A DNA stretch of 64,000 nucleotides from the NCBI GenBank assembly GCA_028870355.1, contig JAGWPU010000077.1:1-64000 (forward strand), given 5' to 3'. A model generated the notes under the pieces. That model made no database searches. It was not told where the DNA came from and saw only the letters and a program-made list of their open reading frames with translations. The number at the start of each line of letters is the position of its first letter. Positions within the stretch are counted from its first letter, which is position 1. A program made the translations under genes and the position numbers. This stretch comes from Gammaproteobacteria bacterium (GTDB lineage Bacteria; Pseudomonadota; Gammaproteobacteria; Steroidobacterales; Steroidobacteraceae). Below are positions 8,389 through 16,158 of the stretch, one piece after another.

Positions 8389-9414
8389 TCAAGCGGCGCC
8401 GGGCGGGTGAGAACCCGGCGGATCCTGGTCGCGCTGCGGATACCAGGGCACGCGCCCGGCGAGCACGCCAGAACGCTCGATGATCTCGGCGACGGTCTCT
8501 TCCTGCCGGTACGCCATCACGTGCACGCCGCTGATCCCGGAGATCTCGCGGATCGCCTGGATCTGTTCGATGCAGATGTCCCGTCCCTCGCGCGCGGGAT
8601 CCTTCGCACCGGCGAGCCGGTCGATCAGTGCGTCGGGAACGTGCATGCCGGGCACGTTGCGGCGCATCCAGTCGGCCGTCTTCGCCGAGCGCAGCGGACC
8701 GACGCCCGCGAGGATGAAGACCTTGCCGACGAGGCCGAGATCCTCGACGTGGCGCATGAAGCTGCGCAGCAGCGACAGGTCGTAGCAGTACTGCGTCTGG
8801 ATGAACTGCGCACCGGCGGCGACCTTCTTCGCGAGCCGACGCGCTCGCCAGTCGTGAGGCAGCGCCGACGGATTCTCGGCGGCGCCGAGGAACACGTGCG
8901 GCGGCGACGTGATCTTGCGCCCGCTCTGGAAGTGGCTCTCGTCGCGCAAGGTGCGCGCGATCGTGAGCAGCGACACGCAATCGAGATCGAAGACGGGCTT
9001 CGCCTGCGGATGATCCCCCGCCTGCACGCCGTCACCGGTCAGGCAGAGCATGTTGCACACGCCCATCGCCGCACCGCCGAGGATGTCCCCCTGGATCGCG
9101 ATGCGGTTCTTGTCGCGGCAGGAGATCTGCATCACGGGCGCGTAGCCGATCCGGGTCAGGAGCGCGCAGACCGCGACGCTCGACATGTGGCAGTTCGCAC
9201 CGCTGCCGTCGGTCGCGTTGATCGCGTCGGCGTACCCGTCGAATACCCGCGCGCGGGCGTAGACCTCGTCCGGGTCCGCGGAATCCGGTGGCGCGAGCTC
9301 GGTCGTGACCGCGAACGAACCCGCTCGCAATACCCGCTCGAGTCGCCCGGGAGAACTATGGCCCGGAAGGATCGGCAACGGCTGTCCGGGCGCCGGCTCG
9401 TCGTCGAACTTCAC
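8389..9414 (-). CDS. metF: 5,10-methylenetetrahydrofolate reductase (MetF family)
   Basis: 341 residues starting from GTG 9414, which overlaps the preceding stop as GTGA. The FAD-binding MTHFR barrel is seen in AVTTELAPPDSADPDEVY, DAINATDGSGANCHMSS, GYAPVMQISCRDKNRIAIQGD, NMLCLTGDGVQAGDHP and GAQFIQTQYCYD. The family interconverts 5-methyl- and 5,10-methylene-H4folate. In this operon it is placed to run in the oxidative direction on methyl groups delivered from the corrinoid protein. Its immediate coupling to a MetV-like gene mirrors MetVF pairs, in which MetF works only as a complex. A role in methionine synthesis is less likely given the context. Confidence 0.92.
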   Translation of the reverse strand: MKFDDEPAPGQPLPILPGHSSPGRLERVLRAGSFAVTTELAPPDSADPDEVYARARVFDGYADAINATDGSGANCHMSSVAVCALLTRIGYAPVMQISCRDKNRIAIQGDILGGAAMGVCNMLCLTGDGVQAGDHPQAKPVFDLDCVSLLTIARTLRDESHFQSGRKITSPPHVFLGAAENPSALPHDWRARRLAKKVAAGAQFIQTQYCYDLSLLRSFMRHVEDLGLVGKVFILAGVGPLRSAKTADWMRRNVPGMHVPDALIDRLAGAKDPAREGRDICIEQIQAIREISGISGVHVMAYRQEETVAEIIERSGVLAGRVPWYPQRDQDPPGSHPPGAA

Positions 9415-9911
9415 CGGCTCGCCCCTCCCGCCGGTTTCGCCGCCTTCGGGGCCGCTTCGGGCTTCGCGGTCTTCTCGCGCACGACGCGAAGCCACGACGA
9501 TCGACCCTTGAGGCGCTGATCGACGGCGAACTGGACCTCGCTCATCGCGTCGACTCCGCCCTCGATGCGCCGGCTACCGCGGAACGCCTCGACCCAGACG
9601 CATTTCATCTCCGGCTTGACTTCGCAATGCCCGTTCGCGCGCACGCCGCCGCAGGGGCCGTTGCGCAGGGTCTTCGGACAATTCATCGGGCACGACATCC
9701 CCGTCGAGCTCAGGGCGCACTGTCCGCACATCTGGCAATCGAACAGGAATCCCTTGACGTTGCGCTCGACGAACGCGACCGGGCGCTCCAGGCGCTCGTA
9801 GCCGATCCGCTCGAACCAGCGGTGGCAGCGCACGAGCAGTGCCTCGAATCCGCGATAGAACGCGTTGAGTCCGCGCGCGTGTCGCACGGACCATTGCCGC
9901 ACCGAGTACAT
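9411..9911 (-). CDS. MetV-like cysteine-rich partner of methylene-H4folate reductase
   Basis: 166 residues from ATG 9911, which overlaps the upstream stop as ATGA. The core is cysteine-rich: DCQMCGQCALSSTGMSCPMNCPK then NGPCGGVRANGHCE, the signature of the MTHFR C-terminal/MetV family (PF12225 type), which binds zinc or an Fe-S cluster. The N-terminal ~50 residues form helices with basic patches. It overlaps metF by 4 bases, implying coupled translation and a fixed stoichiometry. The C-terminal tail (KTAKPEAAPKAAKP) is low complexity. Confidence 0.85.
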   Translation of the reverse strand: MYSVRQWSVRHARGLNAFYRGFEALLVRCHRWFERIGYERLERPVAFVERNVKGFLFDCQMCGQCALSSTGMSCPMNCPKTLRNGPCGGVRANGHCEVKPEMKCVWVEAFRGSRRIEGGVDAMSEVQFAVDQRLKGRSSWLRVVREKTAKPEAAPKAAKPAGGASR

Positions 9912-10258
9912 CAGGACGCTCCGGTGCCGGCCCCGGACGATCCCTCGGACGGCGGCGGTCCCGGATCGAGGCCCTTCGCGCGGATCAACCGCTCGAGGTC
10001 TTCGTCGCTGTACCGCGCCTCGATCGACGCCGCCTCGGCGGCGGCTTCTGCCTGCAGGTCGTCGCTGCACGGCCGCGGGGCACTGCGCTTCCAGTCCGCG
10101 AGATACGCATCGGAACTGCCCTTGCCGGCGCGCATCGCGGCACGGTCGACCGCCTCCTGGAAACGCGGCGACAGCTGCACCTTCGCCGACTGGCGACCGC
10201 GCTTCACGACCACCTGGGCCGGAATGTCACGCCAGGAGATGATCGTCAACTCGCCCAT
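9911..10258 (-). CDS. Virulence_fact-family small protein of the corrinoid module
   Basis: 115 residues. The N-terminal ELTIISWRDIPAQVVVKRGRQ followed by VQLSPRFQEAVDRAAMRAG matches what I recall of the family annotated as 'virulence factor' (PF13769). That name is historical and says nothing about its role here. It overlaps the DUF1638 gene upstream by 13 bases and the MetV-like gene downstream by 4. Tight coupling to C1 genes suggests an accessory role in methyl transfer or in assembly of the reductase complex. The C-terminus is Gly/Pro/Ser-rich. No catalytic motif is evident. Confidence 0.7.
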   Translation of the reverse strand: MGELTIISWRDIPAQVVVKRGRQSAKVQLSPRFQEAVDRAAMRAGKGSSDAYLADWKRSAPRPCSDDLQAEAAAEAASIEARYSDEDLERLIRAKGLDPGPPPSEGSSGAGTGAS

Positions 10259-10896
10259 GTCACCACCCGTTCCTCGCGATCCGCGGCGCCCTGGCCGCGT
10301 TCGAGCGCCGCGGCGAGACTCGTCGCGAGCGTCCCGTAACCCGTGACCCGATAGTCGAACGCGAGGCCCATGCGCTCGGCGATCGCACGGGCGTCCCGTT
10401 CGGCCGTCTCGCTCGGCCGCTGCGCGAGGTAGACGAGGCGTCGGTAATTGCCGAAATACATCGGAAATAGTTCCGGGTGCCGGTCGAGACCGAGGCCGCG
10501 GATCACCAACCGATCGAAATGCCGCAGCAGGAAATCGGTGAGATAGAACGACCCGGGGTCCTCGTCGGCGAGTGCGGCGAACGCCCGCTCGGTCGCGTAG
10601 AACTCGTAACAATGCGCGCCCGGAATCCGCTCGACGCCTTCCTCGGCCAGCACCTGGTCGAGCAGTCCGCCGGTTCCGCAATCGCCGTAGGCGACGAAAA
10701 TCGACCGATACCGGGGGCGGGACTCGCGGATCAGATCACGAACCGCCGCGGGGATGCGTTCGGGGCGATTGTGCAGTTCGGGCGGCAGACAGCGCACGTC
10801 GAGCGCACTCCAGCCGTTCGCCGTGCGCAGCGCCGCCACCTCGTGGGCGAGCGCGCCGCAGGCGATGATCAGCGTGCCCTGCCCGTCGAGCGCCAT
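10246..10896 (-). CDS. DUF1638 protein of the corrinoid module
   Basis: 216 residues. Recognisable DUF1638 features are the start TLIIACGALAHEV, the VRCLPPELHNRPERI block, FVAYGDCGTGGLLD and the conserved FPMYFGNYRRLVYLAQ. The family often sits beside corrinoid protein/MttB genes, but its reaction is not established. The two cysteines in ACGAL and YGDCGTGG, plus CYEFY, could bind a metal or ligand; this is inference. It lies 16 bp downstream of the corrinoid protein gene, and its stop is embedded in the next gene. Confidence 0.82.
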   Translation of the reverse strand: MALDGQGTLIIACGALAHEVAALRTANGWSALDVRCLPPELHNRPERIPAAVRDLIRESRPRYRSIFVAYGDCGTGGLLDQVLAEEGVERIPGAHCYEFYATERAFAALADEDPGSFYLTDFLLRHFDRLVIRGLGLDRHPELFPMYFGNYRRLVYLAQRPSETAERDARAIAERMGLAFDYRVTGYGTLATSLAAALERGQGAADREERVVTWAS

Positions 10897-10912
10897 CGAG
10901 CCCTCTGCTCGC

Positions 10913-11623
10913 TCAGTTCGCCGCGGACCGGCTGCTGCGGCGCTTCGCGATCAGCGTCTTCGCGGTTTCCACCGCGATCGCCGCGTCGCGGCAATAGGCG
11001 TCGGCGCCGACCGCCTTCCCGAACTCCTCGTTCAGCGGCGCGCCCCCGACGAGCACGATGTAGTCCTCGCGGATGCCCCGCTCCTTCAAGGTATCGATCA
11101 CGACCTTCATGTAGGGCATCGTCGTGGTCAGCAGCGCCGACATTCCGAGGATGTCCGGCTTGTGCTTTTCCAGCGCTTCCAGGTACTTCTCGACCGGATT
11201 GTTGATCCCGAGGTCGATGACCTCGAAACCCGCGCCCTCGAGCATCATCGAGACGAGGTTCTTGCCGATGTCGTGGATGTCACCCTTGACCGTGCCGATC
11301 ACGACCTTGCCGATCGGTTCGACGCCGGTCTCGGCGAGCAGGGGACGCAGGATCTCCATTCCGCCTTTCATCGCGTTCGCGGCGAGCAGCACCTCGGGAA
11401 CGAACAGGATGCCGTCCCGGAAGTCGATGCCGACGATGCGCATCCCTTCGACCAACGCGTCGTTCAGCACCTTCTCCGCGGCCCACCCGCGCTGCAGGAA
11501 GATCCGCGTGGCTTCCTCCACCTCTTCCTTGAGGCCGTTGTAGAGGTCGTCGTGGACCTGCTCGATCAACTCTTCGTCGTTCAGCGACGCCAGGTCGAAA
11601 TCACCTTCAGTCTGCTCGGCCAT
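10913..11623 (-). CDS. Corrinoid (B12-binding) methyl-carrier protein, MttC/MtgC family
   Basis: 236 residues, the usual size of methyl-accepting corrinoid proteins. The N-terminal four-helix cap (residues ~15-100) is followed by a Rossmann-like B12 domain. The cobalt-ligating motif is GDIHDIGKN, with His117 as the lower ligand, then GFEVIDLGINNP, the ALLTTTMPYM helix and VLVGGAPLNEEF. It accepts a methyl group from the MttB-like enzyme (3265-4833) and donates it to H4folate through the protein at 7417-8337. It is the first gene of the minus-strand operon, so its upstream region (11624-11924) should contain the operon promoter. A long acidic N-terminus precedes the cap. Confidence 0.94.
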   Translation of the reverse strand: MAEQTEGDFDLASLNDEELIEQVHDDLYNGLKEEVEEATRIFLQRGWAAEKVLNDALVEGMRIVGIDFRDGILFVPEVLLAANAMKGGMEILRPLLAETGVEPIGKVVIGTVKGDIHDIGKNLVSMMLEGAGFEVIDLGINNPVEKYLEALEKHKPDILGMSALLTTTMPYMKVVIDTLKERGIREDYIVLVGGAPLNEEFGKAVGADAYCRDAAIAVETAKTLIAKRRSSRSAAN

Positions 11624-11924
11624 CGCGGTCTCCAGCTGTCTTTTTCACGGGTCTCGCGCGCTCGCTCCGCGCCCTGGACATGAGGATCGCATACTAAGTG
11701 CCCCCCGCAGGCGACACTTAACTCATCGCGACGGTCTCGGATCCAGATGCGACAGCCCCTGCCCGCAGAGGACTGCCACGCCGGGCTATTGTCGCATTCC
11801 GACAAGGCGGAGGGAATCTGCGGCAGTGGCCTCGCCGGCTGGAGCATGTAATCATACTCGGTTGAGATCTATCATGGGTCGCCCGCCCCGTGCGCCCCCG
11901 ACCCTCGCCGTGGAGTGACGCATT
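11624..11924. promoter_or_regulatory. Divergent control region between the corrinoid operon and betC
   Basis: This 301-bp gap separates two divergent transcription units and contains no gene I can support. It holds an inverted repeat TTGTCG-N5-CGACAA at 11789-11805, a plausible dimeric regulator site. A looser pair, AAGTG/CACTT, flanks the GC run at about 11696-11718. I see no cobalamin riboswitch core. A GGAG ribosome site for betC lies at about 11912-11915. Confidence 0.5.
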
Positions 11925-13445
11925 TTGAACGCGCGACCGAACCTCTTGATCCTGATGGCCGATCAGTTGACCGCGGGCGCCCTGCGCGCCTACGGGAATC
12001 CGACGAGTCGCACGCCCCGCATCGACGCACTCGCCGCAGGCGGGGTCGTCTTCGATTCCTTTTATTGCAACAGCCCGCTGTGCGCGCCGTCCCGGTTCTC
12101 GTGGATGGCCGGACGCCTGCCCTCGAAGATCGGCGCGTTCGACAACGCCGCCGAGCTGCCGGCCTCCGTGCCGACGTTCGCGCACTACCTGCGGGACGCG
12201 GGCTACCAGACGGTGCTGTCCGGGAAGATGCACTTCTGCGGGCCGGACCAGTTGCACGGCTTCGAGGAGCGGCTCACGACCGACATCTATCCGGCCGATT
12301 TCGGCTGGACGCCGGACTGGACGCGGTTCTCCGAGCGGCTGAGCTGGTATCACACGATGGATTCGGTCACGCAGGCCGGCCCCTGCGTGCGCACGAATCA
12401 GATCGACTTCGACGACGAGGTCGTGTTCAACGCACGACAAAAGCTCTTCGATATCGCCCGATCCAAGGACCGCCGCCCGTTCTGCATGGTCGTCTCGATG
12501 ACGCACCCGCACGATCCGTACGTGATACCGGAGCCTTACTGGAACCGCTACGACGGCGTCGAGATCGACATGCCGCGCGTGCAAGCCGCGCCGGAACTGC
12601 TCGATCCGCACTCCCGCCGGGTTCGTCACGTGATCGGCCTCGATCTGCAGAGCGTGACCGACGCGCAGGTGCGCGCGGCGCGGCGCGCCTACTACGGTGC
12701 GGTGTCCTATGTCGACGACCAGGTCGGCGCCCTGCTCGACGCGCTCGCCGCCGCGCGCCTCGCCGACGACACGGTGATCCTGCTGATCGCCGATCACGGC
12801 GACATGCTCGGCGAGCGGGGCCTGTGGTACAAGATGACGTTCTTCGAGCCGGCATGCCGCATCCCGCTGATCGTGCATGCGCCGCGCCGATTCGCGCCGC
12901 GTCGCATCGCGCAGTCGGCATCGCTGGTCGACATCCTGCCGACGCTGTGCGAGATCGGCGGCGTTCCCGGCGAGCGCTACGCGACGCCGCTGTGCGGCCG
13001 CAGTCTGCTGCCGGCGTTGTCCGGCGCGGCGGCCGGTCCCGACGAGGTGATCGGCGAGTTCCTCGGCGAGGGCGCGATCGCACCGCTCGTGATGATCCGG
13101 CGCGGCCATTGGAAATTCGTGCATTCGCCGGTCGATCCCGACCAGCTCTACGATCTCGGCGCCGATCCGATGGAACTGCGCAATCTCGCCGCGGATCCGT
13201 CGCATGCCGGGACGGTGCGCGCGTTTCGCGCCGAACTTCAGGAACGGTGGGACCTCGCGCACTTGCACGCCGAGGTTCTCGAGAGCCAGCGACGCCGCCT
13301 TCTGGTCGACGCCGCGTTGCGCAAGGGTCGCTATGAGCCCTGGGACCACCAGCCGGTCCGCGACGCTTCGAAGCTCTACATCCGCAACGACCAGGAATTG
13401 AACGATCTGGAAGCGATGGCCCGCTTCCCGAAGGTCGGCGGCTGA
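11925..13445 (+). CDS. betC: Choline-sulfatase
   Basis: 506 residues from a TTG start at 11925, with GGAG about 9 bases upstream. It is a type I sulfatase. The metal-site start is NLLILMADQLT, and the formylglycine motif is CAPSR with Cys53 as the residue to be oxidised. Further metal-binding segments are the DDQVGALLDAL region and LLIADHGDMLGERGLWYKM. The C-terminal cap PWDHQPVRDASKLYIRNDQ...ARFPKV is specific to choline-sulfatases. It cleaves choline-O-sulfate to choline and sulfate. No signal peptide is seen, so it acts in the cytoplasm and would need an uptake system not in this window. It diverges from the corrinoid operon and could supply choline-derived methyl groups. A separate formylglycine-generating enzyme is not encoded here. 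Confidence 0.93.
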   Translation: MNARPNLLILMADQLTAGALRAYGNPTSRTPRIDALAAGGVVFDSFYCNSPLCAPSRFSWMAGRLPSKIGAFDNAAELPASVPTFAHYLRDAGYQTVLSGKMHFCGPDQLHGFEERLTTDIYPADFGWTPDWTRFSERLSWYHTMDSVTQAGPCVRTNQIDFDDEVVFNARQKLFDIARSKDRRPFCMVVSMTHPHDPYVIPEPYWNRYDGVEIDMPRVQAAPELLDPHSRRVRHVIGLDLQSVTDAQVRAARRAYYGAVSYVDDQVGALLDALAAARLADDTVILLIADHGDMLGERGLWYKMTFFEPACRIPLIVHAPRRFAPRRIAQSASLVDILPTLCEIGGVPGERYATPLCGRSLLPALSGAAAGPDEVIGEFLGEGAIAPLVMIRRGHWKFVHSPVDPDQLYDLGADPMELRNLAADPSHAGTVRAFRAELQERWDLAHLHAEVLESQRRRLLVDAALRKGRYEPWDHQPVRDASKLYIRNDQELNDLEAMARFPKVGG

Positions 13446-13456
13446 GCACCCGACCG

Positions 13457-14605
13457 ATGCGTCCGGAGCCATCCGTCGACGAGGCCGGATTCGCAAGCGA
13501 GGATCCGCGACTGCGGGGCGCGCAGCTCACGGTCGTCGTACCGACCTACAACGAGAGCGAGAACGTCGTCGCACTGGTCGGCCGATTGCGGTCGGCGCTG
13601 GTCGACGTCGCCTGGGAAGTCATCTTCGTCGACGACGCGTCCCCGGACGGGACCGCCGAACGCGTCCGCGAGCTCGCGCTGGAGGATCGACGGATCCGCG
13701 TGCTCCAGCGCTTCGGCCGTCGCGGCCTGTCCTCGGCCTGCATCGAGGGGATGCTCGCGAGCGCCGCCCCGTATCTCGCGGTGATCGACGCCGACCTGCA
13801 ACACGATGAACGCCTGCTGCCGTCGATGCTCGAGACCTTGCGCAGCGGCAACGCGGAAATCGTCGTCGGCAGCCGCTACGTGTCCGGCGGCGGCATCGGC
13901 GAGTGGGATCGGGGCCGTGCACGCCTGAGCCGCATCGGCGTGCGGCTCAGCCGGGTCCTCGTTCCCGAGGGCCTGCAGGATCCGATGAGCGGATTCTTCA
14001 TGATGCATCGCGATGTGTTCGAACGAAGTCGCGACCGGCTCTCGGCGATCGGATTCAAGCTGCTCGCGGACCTGTTCGCATCGCACCCCGGCCCGCTGCG
14101 GTTCGAGGAGTTGCCGTACCAGTTCCAGCCGCGCACCGCGGGCGAGAGCAAGCTAGATTCAGTGACCGCGTGGGATTACGCGATGCTGCTGCTCGACAAG
14201 ATGGTCGGCCACGTCGTGCCAGTCCGGTTCGTCGCTTTCTCGATCGTCGGCGTGCTCGGCATCGCGGTGCATTTCGCGGTGCTGACGCCGTTGTTGCGGA
14301 TCGCGCACGAGCGCTTCACGGTCGCACAGGCGATCGCCGCACTGTGTGCGATGACCTTCAATTTCGCGCTGAACAACCTGCTGACCTACCGTGACGCGCG
14401 CCTGCGCGGCTGGCGCTGGCTGCGCGGCTGGTTCCTGTTCGTGCTCGCGTGCAGCATCGGCGGCGTGATGAACGTCACGGTCGCATCGGTCATCTTCAAA
14501 TCCTACGGGACCTGGGTGATCGGCGCACTCGGCGGGATTCTGGTCGGCTCGATGTGGAACTACGCGGTCACCAAGTTCTTCACCTGGGGCCGGTCGGGGA
14601 CCTAG
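13457..14605 (+). CDS. Polyprenyl-phosphate glycosyltransferase (GT2) fused to a GtrA-like membrane domain
   Basis: 382 residues. The N-terminal GT2 domain (about 20-245) has VVVPTYNESENV, the nucleotide-binding VDDASPDGTAE and the metal-binding DADLQHDERLL, as in dolichyl-phosphate mannose synthase. The C-terminal part (about 250-380) has four hydrophobic segments with the GtrA pattern (VGVLGIAVHFAVL, FNFALNNLLTYRD, SMWNYAVTKFFTW). Such fusions make a lipid-linked sugar (mannose or glucose phosphate) and help flip it. It is convergent with, and overlaps by 4 bases, the GT39-type gene, which would consume such a donor. Confidence 0.9.
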   Translation: MRPEPSVDEAGFASEDPRLRGAQLTVVVPTYNESENVVALVGRLRSALVDVAWEVIFVDDASPDGTAERVRELALEDRRIRVLQRFGRRGLSSACIEGMLASAAPYLAVIDADLQHDERLLPSMLETLRSGNAEIVVGSRYVSGGGIGEWDRGRARLSRIGVRLSRVLVPEGLQDPMSGFFMMHRDVFERSRDRLSAIGFKLLADLFASHPGPLRFEELPYQFQPRTAGESKLDSVTAWDYAMLLLDKMVGHVVPVRFVAFSIVGVLGIAVHFAVLTPLLRIAHERFTVAQAIAALCAMTFNFALNNLLTYRDARLRGWRWLRGWFLFVLACSIGGVMNVTVASVIFKSYGTWVIGALGGILVGSMWNYAVTKFFTWGRSGT

Positions 14606-16158
14606 CGCGCTGCGGGCGGTCCGCGATAATCGTACGCGAACCGGAAATAGTAATCGCGGATGAAGTGCCCGTCGCGCGTCAGCGCGCCGCCGCGGATCGG
14701 GCCGAGCGCGGCCGCGGCGGCCGGGACCGCCGCTTCCTCGAGACTCGACCGGTCGAGCGAAACCAGCAACAAGGTCCGGCCGCGCTGTCGATTCGGCGGA
14801 AACCAGCGCTCATACATCAATCCCATCCCGCCGAACAGATGGCCGCTCGTCGTGTCGGCGACCGGATCCGGTCGGCCCGAGCCGTAGAACGCGAGTTCGC
14901 TCGCGATCACGTACCGGTCCATCCCGACCACCAGCGGTTCTTGGCCATGCTCGCGCCGATAGCGCTCGGCCACCGCGTCGATACGACGACCGAGCTGCCG
15001 CCAGCCGACGGGCAGCAGCTCGATGTGCCGGTCGTATCCCAGGCCGGGCAACCCCCGGGCGAGGTGGTACAGCCCGACGGGGTACGCGACACAGAGCACG
15101 CCGATCGTCGGTAGCATCGAGGCGCGCCACACCCGCCGCATCGCCGACGCGCCCCGGCGTCCCGCGTCGACCAGCTCGAACGCGATCAGCGGCAGCGCGG
15201 CGAGCCAGGCCGCGCCGGTCCAGTCGAGTTTCACCTGCCGGCGCAGACTGAACAGCACGAACACCGACATCGGCACGAGCAGCGCGATGCGCAGGAAGCG
15301 CCCTGCCGCGCGGTGCTCGGCATCGACCGGGCCGCCCCGACGCGACGCGACCGCGCGGACCGCGGCGGCGAACCCCGTCGGCGTGATCAACACGATCCCG
15401 GCGCCGATCAGCTCGGGCAAGGCGAATCGCGGTCGTCCGGCGAGGCGGCGGGCGGTCTGGAACGCGAACGACGCCCAATGATGCTCGGCGTTCCACACGA
15501 TCACCGGCGAGAAGATCGCGAACGCGAGCACCGCCGCCGCGTACGGTTCGACGCGGCGCAGCCACGGACGGGCGTCGGCGTCGACGATCAGGTACACGAG
15601 GGCGCCGAGTCCCAGCAGAGCGATCGTGTACTTCGAGAGCATCCCGAGGCCGAGGCACAGTCCCGCCCACCACCAGGCGCGCGCCTTCCCGCCGATCAGC
15701 GCACGCTCCAGGAAATACAGCGACCCCGCCCAGGCCGCGGTGAGCGGCGTATCGGGCGTCATCAGCAGTCCCTGCAGGAAGAAGAAAGGCAGGATTTGCG
15801 CGAGCGCGAGCGCGAGCGCAGCGCTCGAGCGGCCGTACAGGTTGCGCGTCAGGCGATAGACGAACACCGACGTGATCAGTCCGCAGAGCACCGCGCCGAT
15901 CCGCACGCCGAGCGCGGTGTGGCCGAGGAGCGCGGTTCCGGCGCGGATCATCCAGGCCACCATCGGCGGGTGGTCGAGATACCCGATGTCGAGGTGCCGC
16001 GAGTAGTTCCAGTAGTAGGTCTCCTCGGGCATCAACTCGACGTGCGCACCGAACACGAGCCGCAGCACCGTCACGTAGATCACGAGCCCGACGGCCAGTG
16101 CGATCGGGACCAGGCCGCGCTCGGCGTCCCGCGTGACGGCTTCCGGCACGGGTCTCAC
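14602..16158 (-). CDS. GT39/ArnT-like membrane glycosyltransferase (PMT_2 family)
   Basis: 518 residues from GTG 16158, which overlaps the preceding stop as GTGA. About eleven hydrophobic segments lie between residues 15 and 360. The acidic first-loop motif HVELMPEETYYWNYSRHLD followed by GYLDHPPMVAWM is typical of lipid-sugar:acceptor transferases that use a polyprenyl-phosphate sugar. A periplasmic C-terminal domain of ~150 residues follows (VGMDRYVIASELAFYGSGRP). The acceptor is unknown; lipid A, protein and polysaccharide are all possible. The donor-making enzyme is the convergent GT2-GtrA protein. Confidence 0.85.
   Translation of the reverse strand: MRPVPEAVTRDAERGLVPIALAVGLVIYVTVLRLVFGAHVELMPEETYYWNYSRHLDIGYLDHPPMVAWMIRAGTALLGHTALGVRIGAVLCGLITSVFVYRLTRNLYGRSSAALALALAQILPFFFLQGLLMTPDTPLTAAWAGSLYFLERALIGGKARAWWWAGLCLGLGMLSKYTIALLGLGALVYLIVDADARPWLRRVEPYAAAVLAFAIFSPVIVWNAEHHWASFAFQTARRLAGRPRFALPELIGAGIVLITPTGFAAAVRAVASRRGGPVDAEHRAAGRFLRIALLVPMSVFVLFSLRRQVKLDWTGAAWLAALPLIAFELVDAGRRGASAMRRVWRASMLPTIGVLCVAYPVGLYHLARGLPGLGYDRHIELLPVGWRQLGRRIDAVAERYRREHGQEPLVVGMDRYVIASELAFYGSGRPDPVADTTSGHLFGGMGLMYERWFPPNRQRGRTLLLVSLDRSSLEEAAVPAAAAALGPIRGGALTRDGHFIRDYYFRFAYDYRGPPAAR

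Noticed and set aside
11624-11924. Possible cobalamin riboswitch upstream of the corrinoid operon
   Set aside because: No B12-box-like segment or the expected multi-stem core is visible in this 301-bp gap.
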